A DNA stretch of 64,000 bases, taken from assembly GCA_045659745.1 (NCBI GenBank), contig JAZRCL010000073.1, positions 10,374 to 74,373 of the forward strand, read 5' to 3'. Under the pieces are notes generated by a model. It was not told where the DNA came from, ran no database searches, and was given only the letters and a program-made list of their open reading frames with translations. Source of the DNA: SVTX01 sp045659745. Its GTDB lineage: Bacteria > Bacillota > Clostridia > Oscillospirales > CAG-272. Every line of letters begins with the position of its first letter. Within the stretch, counting starts at the first letter, position 1. Shown here piece by piece: positions 8,544-15,546 of this stretch. The translations under genes were made by a program, and so were the position numbers.

Positions 8544-9250
8544 AGACAAGTTATTCAAAGTTTGACCGCCCCATGCTTCCCGCCCCCGTGACTGTGCGAA
8601 TTAAGTTCTGCAAGATAGGAAACCTGCAGTTTATATCTCATCTTGACCTGCAGAGATCTTTCCACCGTATACTTGTCCGCTCGGGCATCCCTATGTGGTA
8701 CACAAAGGGCTTTAATCCTCACGCAAAGCTTGTTTTCGGTCTTCCCTTATCAGTTGGGACCGAGAGCATGTGCGAGATGGCAGATCTCAAAATTGAGCGT
8801 AAGATAAGTCTTGAGGAGATAAAAGCTCAGCTCAATGCGAATCTTACTGACGAGATGTACGTGCTTGAGGCGTATATACCCACCACAAAATTCGCTGAGA
8901 TAGCTTACGCCAATTATACTATAACCGTAAAGTCGGATAAGCTTACTGAAAAGAGTGCGGATGAGGTCAAGGAGCTGTTTGCTGCTCCCATCAATATGAT
9001 GAAGCGCTCAAAATCCGGTGAAAAAGAGGTTGACATAACGACCTATATCAAAGCCTTGGACGCGTCTATTTGCGACGGCGCGCTCAAAATAAATGCCACT
9101 ATATCGGCGGGAAATACTGAGAGTCTTAACCCCGAATATATTGCGACCGCTATCAAGGAAAGACTTGATTTTATGACATCCGACTGTGATTATTCCTATA
9201 GAATAATGAGAAACGTTGTTTACAAAGCGGATATGAGCGAATTCAGATGA
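8519..9250 (+). CDS. Radical SAM-associated protein, TIGR03936/DUF2344
   Basis: 243 residues. The conserved start of the domain is VRIKFCKIGNLQFISHLDLQ, followed by RILVRSGIPMWYTKGFNPH and FGLPLSVGTES, which match DUF2344. It overlaps the end of the radical SAM gene by 25 bases. The GTG at 8519 is chosen because GGAGGTGAG (8505-8513) is well placed for it; an in-frame ATG at 8573 lacks such a site. It presumably forms a complex with the radical SAM partner. In many Clostridia the next genes are ribonuclease G and ribosomal protein L21; here that order is broken and a 139-residue unknown follows. Confidence 0.85.
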   Translation: MLSKDQEIKTSYSKFDRPMLPAPVTVRIKFCKIGNLQFISHLDLQRSFHRILVRSGIPMWYTKGFNPHAKLVFGLPLSVGTESMCEMADLKIERKISLEEIKAQLNANLTDEMYVLEAYIPTTKFAEIAYANYTITVKSDKLTEKSADEVKELFAAPINMMKRSKSGEKEVDITTYIKALDASICDGALKINATISAGNTESLNPEYIATAIKERLDFMTSDCDYSYRIMRNVVYKADMSEFR

Positions 9251-9298
9251 TTGCTCACTAAACTTAAAAATAAATTACATATTTTGGAGGATATTAAA

Positions 9299-9718
9299 AT
9301 GGCTATTAAAATGAGAGTTCTTTGCTATCCCGAGAAGAAGAAGCTTCTCGAAATCGGAAATATGATCAAGGCGGAGTACGAGCTTAACGTAAACTCGGTT
9401 GACAGAATCCCCCCTGCATATTCCTGTGACAAGGAAAGAATCGTAATTCTCGCGATAAACCTCAAGGGCAACCTTCCCGACGATTACAGACTTTTCGTGA
9501 GAGAGCTTACAAAGGCAAGAGCGGCTAACGTTGCGATCCTCACCGCAGGTGACGACGTAGCAGTTGAAAAAACCAAGGCGCTCCTCGCTGAAGCAGGTAC
9601 ACACTATATCGACAACGTAAAGCATATCAAGATGGGACTTTTCGATAACAAGGTATCCGACGCGGAAAAGACCGAAATTCTCGCATGGGTCGAGGAAATC
9701 AAGGCTTCTCTTGCTTGA
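9299..9718 (+). CDS. Uncharacterised 139-residue alpha/beta protein
   Basis: I do not recognise a named family. The ATG at 9299 has TTGGAGGA just upstream; an in-frame TTG at 9251 has none. The protein alternates strands and helices (MRVLCYPEKKKLLEIGNMI, RIVILAINL, VAILTAGDDVAVEKTKALL, ILAWVEEIKASLA), resembling a flavodoxin or receiver-like fold, but no FMN loop or phospho-acceptor is evident. Pro-Pro and charged residues around 38-48 could be a ligand loop. It lies 48 bases after the radical SAM pair on the same strand and before a shared terminator, so it may belong to that transcript. Confidence 0.6.
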   Translation: MAIKMRVLCYPEKKKLLEIGNMIKAEYELNVNSVDRIPPAYSCDKERIVILAINLKGNLPDDYRLFVRELTKARAANVAILTAGDDVAVEKTKALLAEAGTHYIDNVKHIKMGLFDNKVSDAEKTEILAWVEEIKASLA

Positions 9719-9731
9719 TTTGTAAAAATAT

Positions 9732-9764
9732 AAAAGAACCACGGCGTCGCCGTGGTTCTTTTAT
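9732..9764. terminator. Bidirectional terminator between convergent genes
   Basis: Inverted repeat AAAAGAACCACGGC/GCCGTGGTTCTTTT around a 3-base loop, with T-rich flanks on both strands. It lies between the stops at 9718 (+) and 9773 (-). Confidence 0.85.
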
Positions 9765-9772
9765 GTATTATT

Positions 9773-10141
9773 TTATTTATTCTTTTTTGTAAGATAATAG
9801 CTTTTATCTATAAGTGAAATTACAAGTGATTTTGAAAGTGAATTATCAAGTGGAACAGATATCCAATGTGTTTTGTTCATGTGGTACGCGGGGATTATTT
9901 CTGGGTACAGGTCAAACAAAACAATGGAGTCCTCGGGGTTGCTCTTGAGATTCATAACATCAAGAGGCGTGGAGACTTCCCTGCCTATTTTTTTGCCGCT
10001 GACCGACATTATTATGCCAAACCATTTGCCGCTGCTTGTGTGTCGCAAAACCGTGGTGTCAAAATCCTCTTCAAAAGGACAGTCGTAAGATGCGCCCGCA
10101 AGAGTTTTGACGTAGTCAAGAACAAATTGCTTGTCCGTCAT
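9773..10141 (-). CDS. MmcQ/YjbR family protein
   Basis: 122 residues. It has the YjbR-type double-wing fold sequence: a helical start (DKQFVLDYVKTLAG), Pro-Phe-Glu-Glu-Asp-Phe, then GKWFGIIMSVSGKKIG, DVMNLKSNP and MNKTHWISVPLD, as in proteins labelled MmcQ/YjbR DNA-binding. Molecular function is not established. Start chosen at ATG 10141 because AAGGAGC is seven bases upstream; a TTG at 10147 is too close to that site. The gene begins two bases after the stop of the kinase-like gene, so the two are likely translationally coupled. Confidence 0.8.
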   Translation of the reverse strand: MTDKQFVLDYVKTLAGASYDCPFEEDFDTTVLRHTSSGKWFGIIMSVSGKKIGREVSTPLDVMNLKSNPEDSIVLFDLYPEIIPAYHMNKTHWISVPLDNSLSKSLVISLIDKSYYLTKKNK

Positions 10142-10143
10142 TA

Positions 10144-10725
10144 TCAAAGCTCCTTAACGCTGCCGTAATTTTCGCGGTTGTCGCAATATAGCTTGTAGTA
10201 TTCCATTATGACGGAAACTACCTCGTCAGGGGTTTTGTTTGTAGTATCAACAACAAGGTTGTAGTTGTTGAAATCATAGTAGTCAACACCGTAGATTTCA
10301 ATAAATCTCTTGCGCTCGACCATGCTTCTCTCAACAAGCTTCTCGCATGCATCATTTACGTCTGTATAGCTTTCCTCACAGCTGCTACGGTGATAAAACA
10401 CTCTCGTCGCCGCTTCCAGGGGGTCAATCGTGAGAAATATCTTGAACGTGTCCTCTGCAAAATGCCAAGCCATACGTGAGTCGAAAATAAGATTTTCGCC
10501 CTTGTGCTCACGTGACATTCTTGTAACTGTGTTATCTATCTCGTCATCAAGTTCGGGGTTTTCCTTCATGCGCTTATTAAGCTCAAGAGTGGATATTCCC
10601 TTGCTTCTTGCAAACTCTCTCTGTATAGCGCCCGTGCTGAATATTTCAAAGCCGTATCTTTCCTTCATTATGCCGCACACGGTGCTTTTTCCGCTTCCAA
10701 GTCTACCTGTAATAGAAATTAACAT
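10144..10725 (-). CDS. Cytidylate kinase-like P-loop protein
   Basis: 193 residues from ATG 10725, which follows GGAGGAT. Walker A GRLGSGKST at about residues 7-15; YGFEIFSTGAIQREFARSKG resembles the NMP-binding region of the short, archaeal-type CMP kinases, and RMSREHKGENLIFDSRMAWHF resembles the GRxxG-like lid-side segment. FYHRSSCEESYTDV is an unusual insertion in the lid. It could phosphorylate CMP/dCMP, or be one of the 'cytidylate kinase-like family' proteins of unknown substrate; the latter is safer because the full Cmk core is short here. It forms a two-gene unit with the YjbR-like gene. Confidence 0.65.
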   Translation of the reverse strand: MLISITGRLGSGKSTVCGIMKERYGFEIFSTGAIQREFARSKGISTLELNKRMKENPELDDEIDNTVTRMSREHKGENLIFDSRMAWHFAEDTFKIFLTIDPLEAATRVFYHRSSCEESYTDVNDACEKLVERSMVERKRFIEIYGVDYYDFNNYNLVVDTTNKTPDEVVSVIMEYYKLYCDNRENYGSVKEL

Positions 10726-10771
10726 GCTATCCTCCAAAATTTTAACGTATTCTTCATTAAAATCTAAAGAC

Positions 10772-10801
10772 ATTACGGGTGCTAAATTTAGCACCCGTAA
10801 T
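10772..10801. terminator. Perfect 30-bp palindrome, probable terminator
   Basis: Arms ATTACGGGTGCTAAA and its exact complement. It lies six bases after the stop of the lipoprotein gene (minus strand). The long T run is on the plus-strand side (10801-10811); on the minus strand the following bases are only moderately T-rich, so strength in the sense direction is uncertain. Confidence 0.6.
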
Positions 10802-10807
10802 TATTTT

Positions 10808-11386
10808 TTATTCCGGAGCCTCAGTGCTGACTTCCTCCTCGGGAGTTCCTAAAAGAACTACGGTAAAGGTTTCGCCATTTTGGAGCTTATGTTCGGACAT
10901 GGAGCTTATCATATAGCTCTGCAAAATATCCTCATTTTCGGGCTTGATAAGATTTTTTACTGTAATGGGATTGCCGTTGTTATCTGTGAATTTGTTGCCC
11001 TTGAGTGCTGTCCAGTACTGTCCGGGCTTTGCCTCGTAATTGCCGATGATCCAAAGCATATCGGAGAACTCTTCTTCCTCGTAAGTAGCAATAAATTCAT
11101 TGATTTCAACCTCAAAATAATACTTGAGAACACCGAGGATAGTGGGGTCAAATCCCTTATATTCGTAATCAAGCTCACGGTAAATGTTGGTTCCCGAGCT
11201 GTCCTTTATCTCAAATGATACCTTTATTTCTGTGAGGCCCGCAGAAGGAAATCCTGTGGGAGGAGGAGTGGTATCCTTTTCTACCTTCGGCTTGTCTGTA
11301 GTATCATCTTCGGGCATGCACGCTATAAATGAACAACCAATTATTGCTACAAGCAATACCACGGCTATGATTTTTATAAATTTCAT
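10808..11386 (-). CDS. Lipoprotein with DUF4430-like domain
   Basis: 192 residues. The signal peptide MKFIKIIAVVLLVAIIGC is followed by a lipobox ending at Cys23 (SFIAC), then a Thr/Pro-rich linker (about 24-45). The rest resembles DUF4430, the beta-grasp-like domain at the end of transcobalamin-like surface proteins: DPTILGVLKYYFEV, then MLWIIGNYEAKPGQYWTALK and LQNGETFTVVLL near the end. Likely anchored to the outer face of the membrane. Ligand unknown; cobalamin is not implied. It stands alone between hairpins, downstream of a TspO-like gene on the same strand. Confidence 0.6.
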   Translation of the reverse strand: MKFIKIIAVVLLVAIIGCSFIACMPEDDTTDKPKVEKDTTPPPTGFPSAGLTEIKVSFEIKDSSGTNIYRELDYEYKGFDPTILGVLKYYFEVEINEFIATYEEEEFSDMLWIIGNYEAKPGQYWTALKGNKFTDNNGNPITVKNLIKPENEDILQSYMISSMSEHKLQNGETFTVVLLGTPEEEVSTEAPE

Positions 11387-11509
11387 ATTTATCCCTCCGA
11401 TAAATCATACTTAATAAAGAAATTATACTACATTATCCTTGTTTTGTCAAGAGATTTTGGGAAGGGTTTTATAAAATTTAATATATTGCACGGCGAAAAT
11501 TTTATGTTA

Positions 11510-12028
11510 TTAATTCCGCAGTATAACCAACATATTTACAAGCAGAATATAGAACAGCCAAAGACTATTAGCTATCATTATCACGCAAGAAAACAGACCC
11601 GCTCCCCTCCATGACAGAGCGCACATTGCAGAACAAATAACACATAAAAATATGATAAGCAGCGAAAGCGCGAGAGTTTCTCCTCCAAAAAACAAAGGAT
11701 ACCATATATGCGAGAGAAAAAACATTGACACAAAAAACAGACATCCTCGGTACAGATAAACCTCTTCTCTGCCATTTATGCGTCCGCAGAGCAGACGTCC
11801 GAATATAGAGCCTACTGCAATTCCGCACATGAAAAACCAAAATAGACAGAAAAAATTGAATAGCCATATTGCAGGCAGATATGCGTCCATTCCAAGGGTG
11901 TGAACAGCATTATACGGACTGCCCGAGCATATTCGCACAATCAGTCCCAAAATTGCGTACACTGATCCGCATATCAAGGCACATTTTTTAATAATATCCG
12001 AGCTTGTTTTATTCTTGCGAGATGACAT
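11510..12028 (-). CDS. Five-helix membrane protein, divergent TspO/MBR-like
   Basis: 172 residues with five hydrophobic segments (about 14-33, 50-76, 92-112, 114-136, 142-168). The second segment, AIWLFNFFCLFWFFMCGIAV, resembles the start of the TspO core (P-x-W-x-F-x-x-x-W), and NSLWLFYILLVNMLVILRN resembles the TspO end, where LW...F...LN is conserved. The Trp-rich character is weaker than in typical TspO, so ligand binding (porphyrin or cholesterol-like) is doubtful. No operon partner is evident; 52 bases separate it from the PBP gene upstream on the same strand. Confidence 0.45.
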   Translation of the reverse strand: MSSRKNKTSSDIIKKCALICGSVYAILGLIVRICSGSPYNAVHTLGMDAYLPAIWLFNFFCLFWFFMCGIAVGSIFGRLLCGRINGREEVYLYRGCLFFVSMFFLSHIWYPLFFGGETLALSLLIIFLCVICSAMCALSWRGAGLFSCVIMIANSLWLFYILLVNMLVILRN

Positions 12029-12080
12029 TCCTATACCCCCGTAAGCTTAGTTGCTTAATTATATGGGTAAAAAATGACAG

Positions 12081-14111
12081 TTATTCTCCTATAAACCAGC
12101 CCTCTGCAATATCCTGTGCACTGTCCCCCCACAGTGCAGGCGCGCCGGTTATCTTGTTATAGGTCTGCTTTTCGATTTTTCCCGAATACTTGAATTCAGA
12201 AGGCGAATTTTTATATCTATCAGTTTTGTATATTTCACTCATAACCTCGTCCCATATTTTTATAGACGGATTACCAAGCGAGGAGCTTATTGGCTCCGGA
12301 TAATCGTATCCGCACCATACCCCACCAAGAAGCGAGGGTGTATATCCAACGAAAAGTCTGTCGCAATTGTTCTGAGTCGTTCCTGTCTTCCCCGCGACAG
12401 AAACGTAATTTGCAAGAGATATTTTTCCTCGCGCTGTACCTCTGCTCACGACTTCCTCAAGCAGCTTGGTCATTACAGACGCGCACTCTCCTTTTATAAC
12501 CTCCGTCTGATTTTGTCTACGGTCGAACAATATATTTCCGTCAGCATCGGTTACCTTATAATATGAGCGTGAGGTGCTCATATTGCCCTCCGCAAATATG
12601 CTGTAAGCGGCTATAAGCTCGCGCAGGGTTATTCCGTGAAGCGTTTGACCAAGCGCCAAGGATACGGCGTTTGCATCATCAGGCGAGCTTTTTGAGGGCT
12701 CAACGAGGCTTTTGATATTAAGAGTATCTCTTAAAAACGCAAGCGATTGCTTTTCTCCAAGCTTATAAAGCATTTTGACGGCAACGGTGTTTACAGAATT
12801 AGCTATGGCGTCGGAGATATCAATATTTCCCTGATACAATCTGTTCGAGTTTTGGGGCCAATCCTTGCCCGAAACATTGCTCACAGGAGAGTCCTCAACT
12901 ATTGTTGACCAGCTTATCTCTCCGCTGTCTATCAGGGGTGCATATACAGATATTGGTTTTATAGCCGAGCCGGGTGGACGTTTTGTGTCGGTTGCATAGT
13001 TCTGCAAAAGCTCTCCTTGCTTTATCCCAACCGCTCCGACGATTCCCAAAACATTTCCATTGTATGGGTCTGTTATTATCATCGCAGACTGCGGAGACGG
13101 CTTGTTGGTCGTAAGTCGTTTATCAAGTGTGGCGTAGTATTTTTCAAGAATGTTTTGTATTTTGGGATCAACGGTAGTATATATTTTTAAGCCACCGTGA
13201 AAGATCTGACTGTATGCGTATTGACGTGAATACCCAAGAGACATAAAATCGCCGACAAGGTCTGAAATGACGGTTTCAGCGAACCAAGAGTTTTTTGAGG
13301 AGCTATAATTATGATTTATGTTTAGTGTTAGAGGTTGTTCTTTTGCCTGAGTGTACTCCTCATCCGAGATATAACCCTGTTCAAGCATACACATAAGAAC
13401 TATGTCCCTCCGTTTTTTGGTGTTTTCAGGGTGATTTTTAGGGTCATAGAGCGATGGGTTATTAGTTATCGCGGCAATGGTTGCTATCTCGTGCAAAAGT
13501 AGCTTGTCGGGGGAGGTGGAAAAATAATATTCGGATGCCGCACCTACGCCTGTGCATCCGTTTGATAGGTTGATTATGTTAAGATAAACTTCCAGTATCT
13601 CATCCTTTGAGTAATTTTTCTCGAGATTTAGAGCTTGAAAAATCTCGTTTATCTTTCTTTGTGGTGTTCTTTGATTTTGACCTGTGATGTTCTTTACTGT
13701 TTGTTGGGTGATGGTGGACGCTCCAAACGAAGATGATTTCTTTAAGACGTAGTTTAATACTGCCTTACCGCTCCTCAAAAAATCCACACCTTTATGTTGA
13801 TAGAATCTTTTGTCTTCAATTGCCACAAAGGCATTTATCATATCATGGGGTATTTTGCTTATCGGCGTGTACTTGTATTTCACACTTGAGCTTGATAAAT
13901 TTTCAGTGAGAACACGCGGATTATTTATATCTCCGTTTTCATAATAATACAGCGTGGTATTATCGTCACGTTGAATATTTGATAATAGCTCGTAATTTAT
14001 CTGAAGCGTTGATTTATTCGAAAGCAACACAAACGCGCCGGCTGATGTCACTGTGCCGAAAATCATTGAAATTATTACAATTATAAGTACTGTGCTGATA
14101 AACTTTTTCAT
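12081..14111 (-). CDS. Class A penicillin-binding protein (PBP1A family)
   Basis: 676 residues. A short cytoplasmic start and one membrane helix (about 5-30) precede the GT51 glycosyltransferase domain, with catalytic Glu99 in AIEDKRFYQHKG, GASTITQQTVKN, and EILEVYLNIINL. The transpeptidase domain has the acylated Ser in RPPGSAIKPI (SxxK), SVN as the SxN motif, and KTGTT as the KTG motif. It polymerises lipid II and cross-links peptides outside the membrane. The sequence ends shortly after the transpeptidase domain (…DIAEGWFIGE), with no PASTA or long tail. The start has AAAGGGG upstream. Monocistronic by layout. The exact paralogue (vegetative or sporulation-specific, like PbpF/PbpG) cannot be told. 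Confidence 0.93.
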   Translation of the reverse strand: MKKFISTVLIIVIISMIFGTVTSAGAFVLLSNKSTLQINYELLSNIQRDDNTTLYYYENGDINNPRVLTENLSSSSVKYKYTPISKIPHDMINAFVAIEDKRFYQHKGVDFLRSGKAVLNYVLKKSSSFGASTITQQTVKNITGQNQRTPQRKINEIFQALNLEKNYSKDEILEVYLNIINLSNGCTGVGAASEYYFSTSPDKLLLHEIATIAAITNNPSLYDPKNHPENTKKRRDIVLMCMLEQGYISDEEYTQAKEQPLTLNINHNYSSSKNSWFAETVISDLVGDFMSLGYSRQYAYSQIFHGGLKIYTTVDPKIQNILEKYYATLDKRLTTNKPSPQSAMIITDPYNGNVLGIVGAVGIKQGELLQNYATDTKRPPGSAIKPISVYAPLIDSGEISWSTIVEDSPVSNVSGKDWPQNSNRLYQGNIDISDAIANSVNTVAVKMLYKLGEKQSLAFLRDTLNIKSLVEPSKSSPDDANAVSLALGQTLHGITLRELIAAYSIFAEGNMSTSRSYYKVTDADGNILFDRRQNQTEVIKGECASVMTKLLEEVVSRGTARGKISLANYVSVAGKTGTTQNNCDRLFVGYTPSLLGGVWCGYDYPEPISSSLGNPSIKIWDEVMSEIYKTDRYKNSPSEFKYSGKIEKQTYNKITGAPALWGDSAQDIAEGWFIGE

Positions 14112-14210
14112 AATGACGCCCCTTTCTTTTTATTATTTATTTTTTCTCGTGTGCTTGAGAATGAAACGAGGTAAGTTTGATATTTTTTTACATAAAAACA
14201 CGGAAAATAA

Positions 14211-14239
14211 AAAACAACCCAATTGCATTGGGTTGTTTT
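14211..14239 (-). terminator. Terminator after the metallophosphoesterase gene
   Basis: 12-bp stem AAAACAACCCAA/TTGGGTTGTTTT with a 5-base loop. On the minus strand it continues into a T-rich run (TTTTTTATTTTCC), five bases after the stop at 14244. Confidence 0.85.
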
Positions 14240-14243
14240 AGTT

Positions 14244-15008
14244 TCATTGGGATTTTATTTGAATTGATAAGACTTCTGTAGGGTTGAAAAGTCTGGGCAC
14301 GGGAATTGGACGAGTGCTATTGCTGCATCCGCGGCTTATTATGAGCCTTCCATCGTGAATTCCCGAAGTGTATTTGGGGAAAATTCCCTGACTTGGCGCG
14401 AAAATGCCCTGATCGAAAAATCTCCATTGTCCACCGTGCGCATGTCCCGACAGTATCATATCAATATCCTTGTCCCAAAGATATTTTTTATAATATTCGG
14501 GATGATGGCAAATCAGTATCTTATACTGCGAAAGCTTGGAGAATGTGTCAATAAAATCCATATCAGGCATACCGAAATCTCTATGCTCTCCCGAAAGAAG
14601 TCCACCGATGACTATATTTTCATTCAATGAAATATACGAATCAAACACTGTATGCACGCCTAGCTTTGAGAGCCGCTCGGTAATATGCGGAGGTATGCTT
14701 TTATATCCCGATATTTCCGGATAGTCCTCGTCGAGCTTACCCTCAATCTCGTGATTGCCAAAGCAGTAATATACGGGTGCAATTTTTAACGACTGCTCAA
14801 AAAAAACAAATCCATTCTCATTTATTTTTGAATTTTTATCCTCAAAGCATTCAAACATATCTCCTGCGCACAAAATGACTTCTGGATTTATTTTTTGGAG
14901 AGCAGCTATTACGGAATCAGGCCTTTTTGCGTGTAAATCTGCCACAACCGCAATTTTCAAGTTTGTATTCGGCTTTTGTGTTTGTATATTGTATTCCGTT
15001 ATCTTCAA
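14244..15008 (-). CDS. Calcineurin-like metallophosphoesterase (YkuE-like)
   Basis: 254 residues. All metal-binding blocks are present: VADLH (D-x-H), LCAGDMF (GD), CFGNHE (GNHE), ICHHPEY (H) and LSGHAHGG (GHxHGG). It resembles the YkuE/YaeI group but lacks a signal peptide or membrane helix at the N-terminus, so it is probably cytoplasmic or peripheral. The start is uncertain: the TTG at 15008 is preferred because GGGAG lies six bases upstream and the codon follows the upstream stop by one base. An in-frame TTG at 15023 has poor spacing. It is coupled to the C_GCAxxG_C_C gene. Substrate unknown. Confidence 0.8.
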   Translation of the reverse strand: MKITEYNIQTQKPNTNLKIAVVADLHAKRPDSVIAALQKINPEVILCAGDMFECFEDKNSKINENGFVFFEQSLKIAPVYYCFGNHEIEGKLDEDYPEISGYKSIPPHITERLSKLGVHTVFDSYISLNENIVIGGLLSGEHRDFGMPDMDFIDTFSKLSQYKILICHHPEYYKKYLWDKDIDMILSGHAHGGQWRFFDQGIFAPSQGIFPKYTSGIHDGRLIISRGCSNSTRPIPVPRLFNPTEVLSIQIKSQ

Positions 15009-15009
15009 T

Positions 15010-15492
15010 TCAGACTCCCTCAATTCCCTCTTGTATCAGATGCTCGGCTAAAATCTGCGCGGCAATTCTGACAAGTTCGCCGCAAGGACGTTTTTTATAG
15101 TATTGCGGAGTTCTCTCCTCGGGTTCTCCCACGTCCGTGTGAGGCACGCCCGCGAGCAACTCGCGACAGATTATAGATCCGTTTTCATTAGTATATTTCC
15201 CTGCGAGGCCACGCACCTTTTCGTAGAGCGCACTCTTGGCCGTATGGTCCTTGGGATCGGAATAACCCAGCAGAATACCCTCTACAAGAAACATACCGCT
15301 AACCGCTCCGCAGACCTCGCGCATCCTTCCCATGCCGCCGCCAAATGATGATGCAAGCTTTGATAGCGTTTCCTTATCCGCAGGTAAGAGATCGGCAAAA
15401 GCAAGGACTACCGCCTGCGCGCAGTTATAGCCTTCTGTAAAATATCCTTTTGCAGCTTCGGCGCGAGCCGATACTCTTTGCTCTGTATTCAT
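15010..15492 (-). CDS. C_GCAxxG_C_C family protein
   Basis: 160 residues. Cysteines occur in the family pattern: NCAQAVV, then REVCGAVSGMFLVEG (matching CGAxxG), IICRELL and RPCGELVRIAAQIL. SFGGGMGRM is also typical. The family is thought to be redox-active or to bind a metal or cluster through the conserved cysteines; no reaction is established. The gene begins with ATG after a clear gap from comEC and is followed at once by the phosphoesterase. It is sometimes found beside oxidoreductases, but not here. Confidence 0.85.
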   Translation of the reverse strand: MNTEQRVSARAEAAKGYFTEGYNCAQAVVLAFADLLPADKETLSKLASSFGGGMGRMREVCGAVSGMFLVEGILLGYSDPKDHTAKSALYEKVRGLAGKYTNENGSIICRELLAGVPHTDVGEPEERTPQYYKKRPCGELVRIAAQILAEHLIQEGIEGV

Positions 15493-15546
15493 AAATTCGT
15501 AGACCTTTCATTGTGTTTTGATATATTTATTTTAACAGATATTGTT

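Noticed and set aside
7617..8558. 313-codon minus-strand open frame opposite the radical SAM gene
   Set aside because: The plus strand has cluster cysteines and domain matches; the antisense frame has none.
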